From contig NC_019876.2 in assembly GCF_002234675.1 (NCBI RefSeq), forward strand, positions 24,453,371 to 24,517,370: a DNA stretch of 64,000 bases, read 5' to 3'. Both the position numbers and the translations under genes were made by a program. Under the pieces are notes generated by a model, which was not told the origin of the DNA, made no database searches, and saw nothing but the letters and a program-made list of their open reading frames with translations. Source of the DNA: Oryzias latipes. Lineage: Eukaryota > Chordata > Actinopteri > Beloniformes > Adrianichthyidae. The first letter of the stretch is position 1; every line of letters starts with the position of its first letter. Shown piece by piece: positions 42,006-54,000 of the stretch.

Positions 42006-42019
42006 ATGACTAATTTGGG

Positions 42020-45000
42020 TGAATCCTGAAATGATTCTTGAAGTGTGACAATAATTTCTCTTGGAGTGGTTTGTGTACTCTACAGTCTCAGACACTTGTT
42101 ACAAAAATAACCTTCTCCGCCAGATGATGAGTCTGTACCGCAAAAATGCCGACTATGACTCTGATGCATATTTAGAATTTTCTGCTGACGACGGAAAGAT
42201 GATGAGTGACTTCAGAATCATCTGCACACACACACAAACCAAAAAAAAGTTAGTCGAATATAAACAGAAATATGACTTTGAGATTAAAATAGTCACATCC
42301 AATTCAATCATTCTCACTTTGTGCAGCATTTTACAACCAAGGCACGGAAGTCCTATACAAATACCACAAACATAAAAGAGAGCTTAAAATGTTCAGATAT
42401 GAGTTATGAGACACAAATTACATTTAAAGTCAAATTTGGAAAAATGAAATAACAAATAAAATAAAGTATTAAACAAATATTATACAAACTCACCTCTATG
42501 ATTTAAAGTAGAGGGAAAGAGATGGGATTATAGATTTTATTTAAAAACAAAACGCGAATGTCTGTCTGAGTTGAAGAGGAAGATTGTTCAATTTCAGAGC
42601 TGCCTCAGAGGATGGCGTCATTTTACAGGGATCTGTGAAGACGCTGAGGTCCGGCTGTCCGGGTGAAAGTGTTTGGGTGCCAAAGCTCAAAGAGGCGTGC
42701 AGTAAAGAAATTTAAAAAGAAATGAAATCATTTGAAGACGACTCCAAACCTGAAGGCACAGCCAGTGAAGTAAAGCTAAAAGGGGGGTGATGTGCATCTA
42801 GTAAAACGTTAAAAACACATTTAATAAAGTTTTGATGAAGCTGCAATAAATGGCATCATTTTGTGATCCGCCTCAAGTAAAAAAACAAACAAACTTTGAC
42901 TGCTCAGAGTTTATCTGTGGATCCAGCTCAAAAGTAGAGTGTGTTTTAAAGTAAAGGTTTGAGATTGCTGGTTTTGAAATCTAGTCCAAAGATCCCAGAT
43001 CTTAGAGGAGCTGCCAAACACCAGAATTTTAGCCTTTTTTGTCAAAATTCAGGAAATATAAGACCATCCAAGCATCTTTGAGCCCAAGAAACCCCATATG
43101 AACGGGTACCTGGTGAAGATGCAAAGACACTCATGCCGACACAAAAGGTCCAGCCCTCCAAATGAGGCCAAAGCCAATGCTGCACCCCAAGACTGTTCTG
43201 CAATCACTGTGCAATCATAAAGCTGCTATAACCAAGAGAGTTGTTAGGTCTAAAATTAGTCAGAGTTATTAGTTAAAGGGATGCAGTTAAAAGCACAAAT
43301 AAGGGGAGATTCTGATTTTTGAAACAGCATTGGAAAACCTCAAGCATGCTCTTCCACAAAGGCCACTAACTAACTGTAAACCATCTTCTCTATAATTTTA
43401 AAGGGAAAGGGCAGTTTAGAAATATGCCTCAAATTACTGAGAGCTGCAGGATCAGGCCCAGCTTGACCAGAATAGGTTGGATGAAGTGTGTTTAAAATTC
43501 AATTCTGGAACCACACCAGAAGAGAAGCTACTGCTAAAAAGGGTAAGAACAAAAGGCTCAATCGTGGCGGAAGACTCTTTAAAGTTGAGGTAGGAAAGCG
43601 TCGAATGGAAAACCTGAGAGCTCAAACGTGCAACCCACTTCTTCTGATGAAGATAAGCCAACAAGATCGAACTGGTTGAAAACACCTTGGCAGGTGAAAA
43701 ACTGTAAGCTGATGGATTGTGAACAAGAGGTATTACATTAGTCACATATACTCCGGCAGGGGATTGACCCATCCAGGTGCTTTGGTGTTTTTGGGTCGTC
43801 TGGAGGGTCATGAACAGAAGCAGTCGCATCTTAAAGGAAGCAAAGATCTGTTCCTTTGATGCTAATCTGACCCCGTCAGGAAAATGAAACAAACGATTGT
43901 CTTGCGTGTGGCAAGTTTATTGTGTATTTGTATGGATAATGCAAATAACACATATGTACGACATAAGAGTGTTGTTGTTGTATAAACCCTCATGCCACAC
44001 TCTAGTCATTAGTGAGGACTAATGAGCTCCATGTGCAGTGCACAGGCTTCAAGATGCCTGCATCTTACCTATTTCACCATAACTTTGTGTTCCCTACGAC
44101 TTGTCAGCACAAGATTTAAACCCTAATGGTAAAGATGTTCTCAAATACATTGTTGAAATCTTCTGGTTATGTATGAGAAGCCTCCATGGAGGCCGACTAC
44201 AGACCATCTGGTCTTTGAGTCTTCAAAGAAGACATGGGGGTTGTGGAATTTGGACACAAACATGTCTAATGGATACTTTCAGCTTCAGTTGTAGCTCCCT
44301 GGTTTTTAAGCCAGGAGTCCCTCAGAACTTGAGACATTTGCAGTCTTCTGCTCAACAGCATTATTTTCTGACAGAATGAGTCTCCTGAGTCAGCAAGGGC
44401 TCAGATGTAAGCCAAAGCTGTCTGGTTTGCAGCAGAGGCAAGTGGAGTAAAACCAGGTGCAGGTAGGATCTGTAAAAAGGCTGTAAATAGATTTTTGTAA
44501 GAGTTGTGTGGTGTGTCAGTTGATCTCTTTGTTTGGGTAGAGCTTGTGGCCAACCCTCAGTTTGGATTCTCCTTGATCATTCTTCAGTCTTTGACATTGT
44601 GAATAACAAAATAATTCTATGATGTGTGAACTCAAAAGGGTCTGCGAAATAACTGAATCCAAATCTGATTAAACAATGGAATGTAGTTAAGGTCCACACA
44701 CTAGATTACCCTCCCAGATGGTGTAGACCAGGTGTGCTCATTATGTCTATCGCAAAGATTATGTGGGTAGATCATTGGCCATCAAAAATAAACAACCAAA
44801 TAATATACAGTATATAGATATTTTAAAAAATCTGTCAGCGAATCATCGTCCTCACCATAAGGTACGTGACTGAATTGACAAGCAGAACAGCCAGTCGGAC
44901 ATCTTCTGATACATACGTCACTGCACACGCATTAAAATGCACTAAGCACGCATACTTTCTACCAACGGAAAGCCACTAGCGGCACCGCTGCACGCGGGTC

Positions 45001-45415
45001 CCTGGAGGAGGACCTTCCAGGCCCGCAGGAGTGTTTATTGAGGCCCGGGCCCTTCGATTGGAAGTAATACGAGATGCCCCATCCGACCTGCCACAGCACC
45101 TGATGTGCCAGGACAGGGGTTCCTGCCTGGGGAATCAGTGCCCACTAAGGCAGAAGTGTTGTCCTGAAGCATGCACTTCTGAAGCCCTGCCTGCAGACCA
45201 GAGCCCACCGTTAGCCCAGTCCTCACCCAGCCACGCTTTAGAAATGTCATGCCCCGCTCCCATCAGTACACGGTTTACAGCAAAGCATGAAACACAATCA
45301 TCACTGCTTGTTCCTTTCATGATAAAATGCCTTTTCTGTTCTAATTATGCATGACTACAAAAATACTATTAATAAACAGGGAAAACTATCTCTTCACAAA
45401 ATTTGTGTACTCTCA
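42020..45415. other. Unassigned non-coding stretch
   Basis: About 3.4 kb with no recognised exon, RNA gene or bounded transposon. The 146-codon minus-strand frame at 43452-43892 has no family motif. The 45000-45340 segment is more GC-rich with open frames on both strands; the plus-strand frame has several Cys but matches no domain I know. It could hide regulatory sequence of htra3. Confidence 0.35.
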
Positions 45416-45675
45416 CGGTTCTTGGGCAAGACACTTCCCCCTCCCTGCCTCATGTGTGGCTCCGCTGATGAGTGAATGTGCATTAATGTCCCGGTGATGG
45501 TCAGAGGGACCGTGGGTGCGTAGTGCAAGCCACGCCCATTAGTCTGCCCCAGGGCAGCTGTGGTTACATCAATAGCTCACCATCATCAAGTATGAATGAC
45601 GAGTGAATGAATTATGGAGATACATTGTAAGCGCTTTGAGTGTCTAGAAAAGCGCATATAAATCCAATCCATTAT
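45416..45675 (+). repeat. SINE-like dispersed teleost repeat
   Basis: Contains GGTTCTTGGGCAAGACACTT, AGTATGAATGACGAGTGAAT and GTAAGCGCTTTGAGTGTCTAGAAAAGCGC (in two parts), then ATATAAATCCAATCCATTATTAT, a tail pattern very common in fish genomes. A related phrase (GTGTCCTTGGGCCAGAC) is in the SINE at 59211-59415. The head is degraded. Confidence 0.6.
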
Positions 45676-45680
45676 TATAT

Positions 45681-46233
45681 GTTTATACCATGGTCCGGGT
45701 GTATACTCGATTCTGATTGGATGCTGGGTGTGCATTAAAACCTGAAAACCGCACGGTAAAAAGAGAAGCTTAAATGTTTTGTATCACTGCGCCGGCTTCT
45801 TTAAAACAACCTTTTAATTCATCATTTGGACAAAAACAAGCGGTAAGAGATGAACTTTCTCTCTGAACTGATGCTTTATCCAACCCATCGGAAAGATCAG
45901 CATCTATATATATCGCCGAATCTTGACTGCAGAGGTGGTGCGGCACGATGTGGACTATTTGTTATGCCGCATCACATAACAAATAGTCCGCTTTTTGTGA
46001 GAAAAGCGATCCAAATCGGAAAAAAAACAAGAATTAAGAACAAAAAACTGGTTAATATGTATTGCTTTTGTAAGTGACCACGGTATAAGCGGGTTAATGG
46101 CCTTCGAAGTGTGCGTTATTACTTTTTAACGCACTTCGCGGAAGCTTCGCGTCAGACGATTCAGGCTTCCACGGCGTGCGTTAAAAAGTAATAACACACA
46201 CTTCGTTAGCCATTAACCCTTACGTGTGGGTGT
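45681..46233. repeat. Palindromic repeat element with internal hairpin
   Basis: TTTATACCATGGTCCGGG near 45683 is echoed in reverse complement by GACCACGGTATAAGCGGG at 46075-46093. Just beyond lies a separate hairpin: arms 46094-46134 and 46176-46216, 41 bp each with four mismatches, and a 41-nt spacer. The paired ends suggest a MITE-like element, but its real limits and target duplication are unclear. It ends about 580 bp before the htra3 start codon. Confidence 0.5.
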
Positions 46234-46814
46234 GTGACGGGTTTATGAAAATGTTTTTGGGCAAGTGCCGAATTTGTTACATTTGTTATAAAAAAAAGAG
46301 GCAGTGGATACAAAATATGACAAGTGAACTATGTTCGGTATTAAATTCAGCATTTTCTGAACACAGGAAAACACACGTTTCACAGACGGTGTCTGCCCCG
46401 TGTTAATAAAGCTCCCGGTGTGAGCTGGACAATGTAAAGCCTACACATCCTAATATGTAAAACCAGTCACTGCTGCCTGACACCGTCACTCATTTAAAGG
46501 CAAGCGATATTGGAGCCTTTTGGCTTTCCATAACTTGGCGCCTGCCGGCGAAGGCGGTCCTTACGGCTTGCCGTACATACCCGCTCTGGGACGGAGTTGC
46601 CGGCTGAACAGCTGGAGGAGTTCATCCTGCAGGAGCTGATGTTTACTTTCTGCTTGGTCTGGTTTGAAGGGAAACCCAGATCCCCTCGCGCACACAGACA
46701 GACGGATGCTGGAAGATTTCTATCTCCAGACTTTCCACGGAGGGAGGAACCCGTGAGCAAGACACGACCCGCGTAAAGAAAGCCTGACCTACTTTTGCAT
46801 CGAGGACAATCATC
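46217..46814 (+). promoter_or_regulatory. htra3 upstream region and 5' UTR
   Basis: AT-rich to about 46495, then GC-richer with CpGs (GGCGCCTGCCGGCGAAGGCGG near 46540, given in part) up to the start codon. I see no convincing TATA box. The transcription start probably lies in 46450-46700, but the sequence does not fix it. The long minus-strand frame over this region and exon 1 is antisense shadow. Confidence 0.45.
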
Positions 46815-48038
46815 ATGCGGGTCGTGTTGTGGTTCAGCTCCGTGCTCTTGTACCTCGGCGGATTTGCAAACGCAGAGCCCAAAGCAAAGTGTCCGACTCG
46901 GTGTGATGTCAGCAGCTGTCCGAGCCCCAGCTGCCCCAGCGGCTACGTGCCGGACCGCTGCAACTGCTGCCTGGTGTGCGCGGGCGCGGAGGGCGAGCCG
47001 TGCGGCCGCAAAGACGACCTGCCGTGCGGGGACGGGCTGGAGTGCAAGCACCCGGCGGGGAAGCGGCTCTCCAAGGGCTTCTGCCAGTGCAAGCTGGGCC
47101 ACAGAGTCTGCGGCAGCGACGGGAAGACGTACCGGAACGTGTGCCAGCTGAAGGCGACCAGCAGGGCGGCGCTGCAGCAGGGCCAGCCGGGCGTCAGCCA
47201 GACCCACAAGGGGCCGTGTGAGAGCAGTGCAGGTACGGCTGGAGGGCAGGGATGCAGAGATGCAGAGAAGAGATGCTGTTAAACCCAGCTGCTGTTCATA
47301 AATCCATGTTCAAAAAGATTCATTCTAAAAAATGAATTCTCTGTAGGGCAAAACCACGCAACAAAAATGCTAAATAACACCTTAAACTCCTGTGCAAACC
47401 TTAGTCTGGAGGCAGGAGAAGGCTTGTCTGTTCCCATTGAATTGATTAGAACTTGATCCCTCTTCATCATTCACTGGTGAACTGGAATCTTTTCTTTGCA
47501 TTGTAATCTTTACTTTTCACTTAATTGGTGAATTATAATCTTTAGATGGCAGTGATTGTTTTTAGTGGTCATTTCCAGTTGGCATAGGTGGTTGTGTCAT
47601 TTTTAGTGTAATACTAAACTGTAATTTTTACTGAATTACTAACCGTTACATTTAAAGACCAATTTTCTAGATTTATCTTTGTTCCAATACTCACCGATGG
47701 TCATGAGTTCTGGGGTGTTGTTGTTGCTCACCTTTTGGTAAATCCCTTCAGGGATCGCCACAGAGAATCAGCTTTCACTGATTTGCACAGGTGGTTGGTT
47801 TAGCAGAGATTTTTATGGCGGATACCCTTTCTGACACAACCCTGTATTCGTGAGCTCTGGGTCATGACTAAAAACACAAGGTCCTAAAGGCATGCAGCTG
47901 AAATGAGCTTCCTCTGTAGGGTGGCTGGGTGCTTCCTTAGAGAGAGGTCACCCGGAGAGAGCTCGGAGTAGAACCTCCACATCAAGAGGAGCCAGTTAGG
48001 GTGGCTCGGGCACCTGGTCCGGATGCCTCCTTGAATGG

Positions 48039-48074
<36 letters not shown>

Positions 48075-51000
48075 ATGGATGGATGGATAGATACATTCAA
48101 ATATATCAGGAATGGAAAACAACCTTTTTTGCAGTTTGCTTTTTTTTATTTGAGCACCATCTTGCCAATTAACTTTCCCACCTGAGATTCTCGATTGTGC
48201 AATGCTTCTCGCAGGCATTTCTGGTTCTGCATTCATCAAATTGAGAATGCACAACTTCTGGAACAATGGCCTCAAGATCCATTCATCCATCTTCTAAACA
48301 CATTTCTTCCCTTTCGGGGTGACGGGGCTGCTGGAGCCTATCCCGGCCACCCGTGGGCGAAGGCAGGGTACGCCCTGGACGGGTTCCCAGTCTGACGCAG
48401 TGACCTTGAAATGTTGGTTCTAAACCACCAAACCAGCTTCATGTCATCCAGAGTTAGAACGGTGTTGGGGGGCCTAATGATTTCTATTTGGGCTCCGAAA
48501 CCAAAGACTTCTATGACAGGTAGTTACAGGTAGTCTGAAACAAAATCTGTGATTTAAAAATACTGATTTATTTTGATCCAACACATTCATGTTATCTCGT
48601 TCCATATGCACTGAAGCTGGGCAAGCTGGGAGCCGAACCTGTGATCTTCCAATCAGAGGTCTGGTTCACCTCTCCACCTCTGCACCACGGCTACCATTCA
48701 TATTCATTTACACACACACTTGTATAACCAATGTTAACCAACTGGCAAATCCTTTCAATCCTCTAATTAAACAAGTAAATAAATAAAAGTAAACAACATT
48801 CACAAACCCATTCAACAACAAACTCATTACAACACCATCTGTCAGAGAAACCTTTAAAACACATTCAAAATTGTTCAGTTTAGGAAAACCTTTAAATAAG
48901 CATCAACATGTTTAGAAATCTTGACAGAAAGGAAAACGTGGGTTTACAGATAAACCGTATGATGGTTATAATATTTTTCTGTTTTATCCTGATCTCCAAA
49001 CCTAGCTGGAGATTTTAGGCCTGGACACAGACTTTGTCCATCTTCCTAAACCACTTTGTGTGACAATCGACCCTTGTACTTCCATAACACTCCTCTGGCT
49101 CATGCACCTCAGAAGAATCAGAGCCAAAAGGGAGTGTTTGACTGTTATTGCAAAGCAGTAAACGCCAGATAGGAAACATCGGAGCTGGGAGGCCGTCACG
49201 TGGTACCAGTCTGTCTCCTCAGAGAAATGTTTTTCCCCCTTTTGTGACATACGCTGGAAAAAGCCTCCCAACCTGAGAAAAGAAGCCTCTCCATCCGTCA
49301 CGCAGGACTCAAACAGATTTGAGGAATCAAAAAGTCCCCTGGCTGTGTTTACAATGGGACGTTGTTCTGCTCCAACAGACATGAAGCTGTGGCTGCAAAC
49401 AGATTTTTGTCTGCTGTCAGTCAGCAGTGTCGTCAAACATGCTTGAGCAGTGGCCCTGATCCCACCGAGCAGCAGTAAACAGGACTGGACTGCAGCACCA
49501 CAGCCGGTTGTTTGGACCACAGGGAGTTAAACACACTTCCAGTAAAACAATCCTCTAATGCGTCTGCAGAGCGCCTCGGAAAGTCCCTGAACCCAGCAGG
49601 GGTTTGAGCGCCGCCGCACAGAAAGGCCAGCAGATGTGCGCACTCAAGCAGTTCTGTGTCGCTGCACAAAGTGTGGCTGTGTCTAATAATGACCACCCTT
49701 AGCTTAGACAGCATTGGGAGATTCTATCTCAGAGCCAGGGTGGGGTCAGACCGATAGCTCGGTCGAGGAAGGGGAGCCACTCGCTTCCAGGACTTTGAAG
49801 TTGAAGACTGAGCTGGGATTTGGAAACCGCAAGTTCCTGCTGGAGCAGTCGTAAATCTCTGCGTGGTTTTAGAGCTGCAGACAGTCAAAAGTAGAATCAT
49901 GCTGCAGGAAATGAACTTTTTTTAGTCCATCCAGGATCATTATGCAGTAATTTTGGATCCACTCAGTCACAGCAAAAAAAAAAAAAGCTGTGACAGATGT
50001 ACAGGACTCATCTCTTTTCTGCTTTAACCCTTGTGCTATCTTATTGGGTCCAGATGACCCCACCTTTACATTGACGTGTTCTCCCTACCATAACAAAGGT
50101 GGATAAAGGTGAAGAGGATTTCATGTAATCCATGGACACCAGTGAAGATCACAAATCATTGAAGAAAAAAGGTTCAGAGCACTGTCTAGTGGGTCTAGAT
50201 GACCCAACTCCCAACATTAAAGTGCCTAGGATAGCACAAGGGTTACGCAAATGAACAACCGAGACAGACTAGTTCAGATAACATGAGAGCATGTGGCTTT
50301 CGTCTTTTCTGAACACTAGGCACTGTGAATTAAAATAGCATTGATCCATCCATTGACAGAGAAGTCATTGTTGGATGAGAGAGGTTTGCAGGATTTCTGG
50401 AAAAAGGGCTTTTCATTGACATTGAATTGGCTTCAGCATCAAGCCACAGTTCAGCATTCTCAGTTTTTTCTACAGCAAATGCAGCAAAAACTGTGATTTC
50501 AATGATAGCGGGATGAATAGGAGCCTGCAGTAGTGTAGTGCAGTAGAAATTGGTCCGGTCATCAAAGCAGCTGGGAGATCCCACTGCAAGACTCAAGTCT
50601 GTAAAAGGCTTTGAGATGTGGGAGGGGCCTACAGTACCTGCCTCTTGTTGACAAAACTGATTACACCTGGATAACATCTTATATTTTGGGAAAGGTCTTT
50701 GGCTTTTCCATGTAGGTTCTAACCTTAACACTGATGTGCATGGTTCATTTGTCTTTGCTTTTGCGTTAGATACCCTTCCTGACACAAGCCACCCATTTTC
50801 CCAGACTAGGGATCGGCATCTTAGGCTGCCTTTACACTGCAGGTCTTGATGCTCATATCCGATTTTCTGACTATATCCGATTTGTTTGACGACTCGCTTA
50901 CATCATCTTTTAAAAGTGACCCGTATCTGATGTTTGCATTTACACTATACAATGCTGAAACTATCAAACGTAGACGTTCTGAGGACTACTTAGCAGTATT

Positions 51001-54000
51001 TCCGCCCTCCGCGGACCTTTTTCGGACTTTTGTGACTGCGGTTGTCATGGAGGCAATGCGGCGACGGAAGGAGGCGTTGCCTTGGGCGCTCCTGAGGGGA
51101 TGCATGGGGGAGTAAAAATGAGGGCTGGTCGGCCGTCTTATGTTCTCTCTCTGAGTTTTGAATGAGGAAGTGTTTGCAGACGTGCTGTCCGAACAGTTTG
51201 ATCCAAGTGTTGAACCTTTCCTGCGTGATGGCTTCTCTTTTCCGAACGTGGTCAGAAACACACGGGAGATTTCCTCGGGGTTCTCTTTTCCGTTCTGAAC
51301 CCTCAGCCTCACCCAAAGACTCCAAAACCTTTGGGGGAGACACCTTGTTTTTAATTTACGGTTCTCCGACAGTCCCCCGCTCAGCGCTCACAGGAGAGAG
51401 GGGGGCTCTCTCCTTACACACACACACACACGCAAGCACGTGTGCGCGCTCACACACACACATGGTCCCCATCATACACGCCCCCAAAGAAATAAACGGC
51501 TTCTAGCCTGTTCCATAGCATCGGTGTCCCGCTTCATTAGTTACCGTTTGCGTCCGGACCGGGACCGGACCGGACATAACAGCGGTTTCCAACTACGGTC
51601 TGAAGCATGAGGCTGAAAGGTAACACCCTGACAGCAAAATCAGCGCACTAAAAGCACCTTACTAAGTCATGTGATCTCAGTTGGTGGTCTCCTGAGTTGC
51701 CGTCACTGACTTACGACTCGCATTTACTGGGGAATATCCGATTTGTCTGCTTACATGGCACACGCAAATGCACGTATCCGATTTGTTTCCGATTTATTTC
51801 CACATATGAGAGAGGCCTGTATCCGATCTGAGAAAAACGGAATCCATGCGCTTTTGTCCTGCTTACACGTTCACCGATCATATCCGATCTGTGCTACGTT
51901 AGAGGGAAAAATCGGAATTGGGTCACTTGAACAATGCAGTGTAAAGGCGGCCTTAAAGTCCCAGACAATTCTACAGACCAGCAAGACGAGACAAATGTTT
52001 CTAATAACTACAATCTTGCTCATTCAATAGATCCAATCGTATATCCACGGTTAGAAAGTAGAACTTTAGATTATGCAATATATTTTGTCGATGTGATGCA
52101 CATTTGCACGTTGGGCTTTCAGAGGTACTAATGGTCACACGTGCTTTGGAGACACATCATTGATATGGCTTCCCACAGAACAACTGCAACACGGTTGTGA
52201 AAGGTGAACGGGGTCATTGCAGGCAAATGGAGGGTGGGAGACACGGTGAAACTGTCCAGTGATTGAGGTGATCTTAGAGACTAAAAGGGGGGCTCCATTT
52301 CTCATCTCTGACAAAAAGTTCAGAATAAAAGTTAAAAGTAGTTTCTAAGTTAAACGAGGATTAAGCGAAGAAGAGAAAGAGGAGCCAGATCAATGACCTG
52401 AAATACGTCATGAACAGTTTGAAAAAACATCATCACAGCTGAGAGGTTAGTGGTTTAAACGTGCTTGAGTAATGGATCCCACATTTACCCCAGAGTGCTC
52501 TCCGAGTGGTGAATCAGACGATACTGGAAGGAGCAAACAGTTGTGTGTGTGTGTGTGTGTGTGTGTGGGAGCGTATCATGAATCACGCTAACAACATCTT
52601 CAGGAGTGCAGCATCAAAATCCAGGGGCTTCATTTCGCAAACCGTATGGAAATCAGCGCAGAACAAGATTGAAACAGCATATTCCATTGTTTTAATCTTT
52701 AGTAGGAATCAGTGGTTTATTTTTCCTGAGATTTGATCCAAATTCTTAAAGGTAAACTGAGTAGAAACCTCTCAGCAGCAGCTGTGAAGTCCCACACCTA
52801 CGGCACGCTCACTTTGCTAATCCGATCCAGACGACCTGTGAAGGTCAGTCCTCGGTTCTGTTCCCACGGAGACGATTCCTGCCTGTCTTTCTGCTCTCCT
52901 CTTCCACAACCTTTTTGTCTCCATTTGCTGTTTTATCTTTAGAAAAAACAAAAAAATCTATGGGTCACTATCACAATAAAGTACCTTTGGTGTCCTCATG
53001 AGTATCACTGAGTCATGAACAAAATGGAGCAGAATAATTCAACTTCTTCTTATCAGTGACCAAAGACTTGCACACATATCAGTCAAATCATTTGTTTCTT
53101 TAATTGTGATTCCTTCAGTTTATGCTATTTTTTTTCTTTATATGAATGCGATTTTGGTATGTCCCACACGCTGTTCTGCTAACTTCAGGGTGTGTCATAA
53201 AGGGTTAAATTATGCTAAAAATAAAATAAATCGGTACACATTTTTTGTCACATAACATTATTTGATAAAACAAGTAATTTTTGCTGTTTATGGCATTACC
53301 TTCTCCTCTCCAGGTCCTTCACGGACGTCCAGCCCTCGCTACAAATTCAACTTCATAGCTGATGTCGTGGAGAAGATTGCCCCCGCCGTCGTGCACATCG
53401 AACTTTTCCTCAGGTACCGCCTTATTTTGAACGGCTCACATTATGGGATGTAGAACTGTTTGTTTAGCAGACGCTGTATTGTACATTAGTATAATAATAA
53501 AATCAGCTTGATTTCATTGAAATATACTTCTTCAGTCATCTTCATCGTCCTCCTGTAGCAGAGCTGACCCTTTCACCGGGATGAAATCTGGTCATGGGCC
53601 ATTTTGTTCCATTTCCTCCATAAATGTTGGCTGTGGTTGAGGTCCAGACTGTTTACAGTCATGTCACATGGTTCAGCTGTGTCTCCTGAAGAAGACTGAC
53701 ACTTCGTTTTATGAGGAGAGGTGCTAAAAAAGACTTCCTCCTCATGAAGTCCTCTTAAAATGAGAAAAGTTTTCAGTATTTCTGCGTTAAAAGCTAGATT
53801 CTGCCTTCTTCTATACATGCGGGGGTTCATGAAACTGAATTGAGACTATTTGGAGATAACAATAAGACTCAAATATTGAAAAAAATGTGTCACCACAGAA
53901 AATATAACATTTATTCTGCTTTTGCACAAGCACACAATTCTACATTTTGCTTACAATGTTTATGCTTTTAGTTAGTGCTGCTTTCGACCTAGTGACAAAC

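Noticed and set aside
43452..43892. 146-codon minus-strand frame
   Set aside because: No recognisable domain or codon pattern, and no neighbouring exons.
46494..47209. 237-codon minus-strand frame
   Set aside because: It is the antisense of htra3 exon 1 and its 5' UTR, which has high GC content. The plus strand carries a conserved protein with splice sites.
49002..49520. 172-codon minus-strand frame in htra3 intron 1
   Set aside because: No motif and no splice or promoter context. Likely chance.
50330..50785. 151-codon minus-strand frame in htra3 intron 1
   Set aside because: It runs into a SINE fragment (near 50768) and shows no family pattern.
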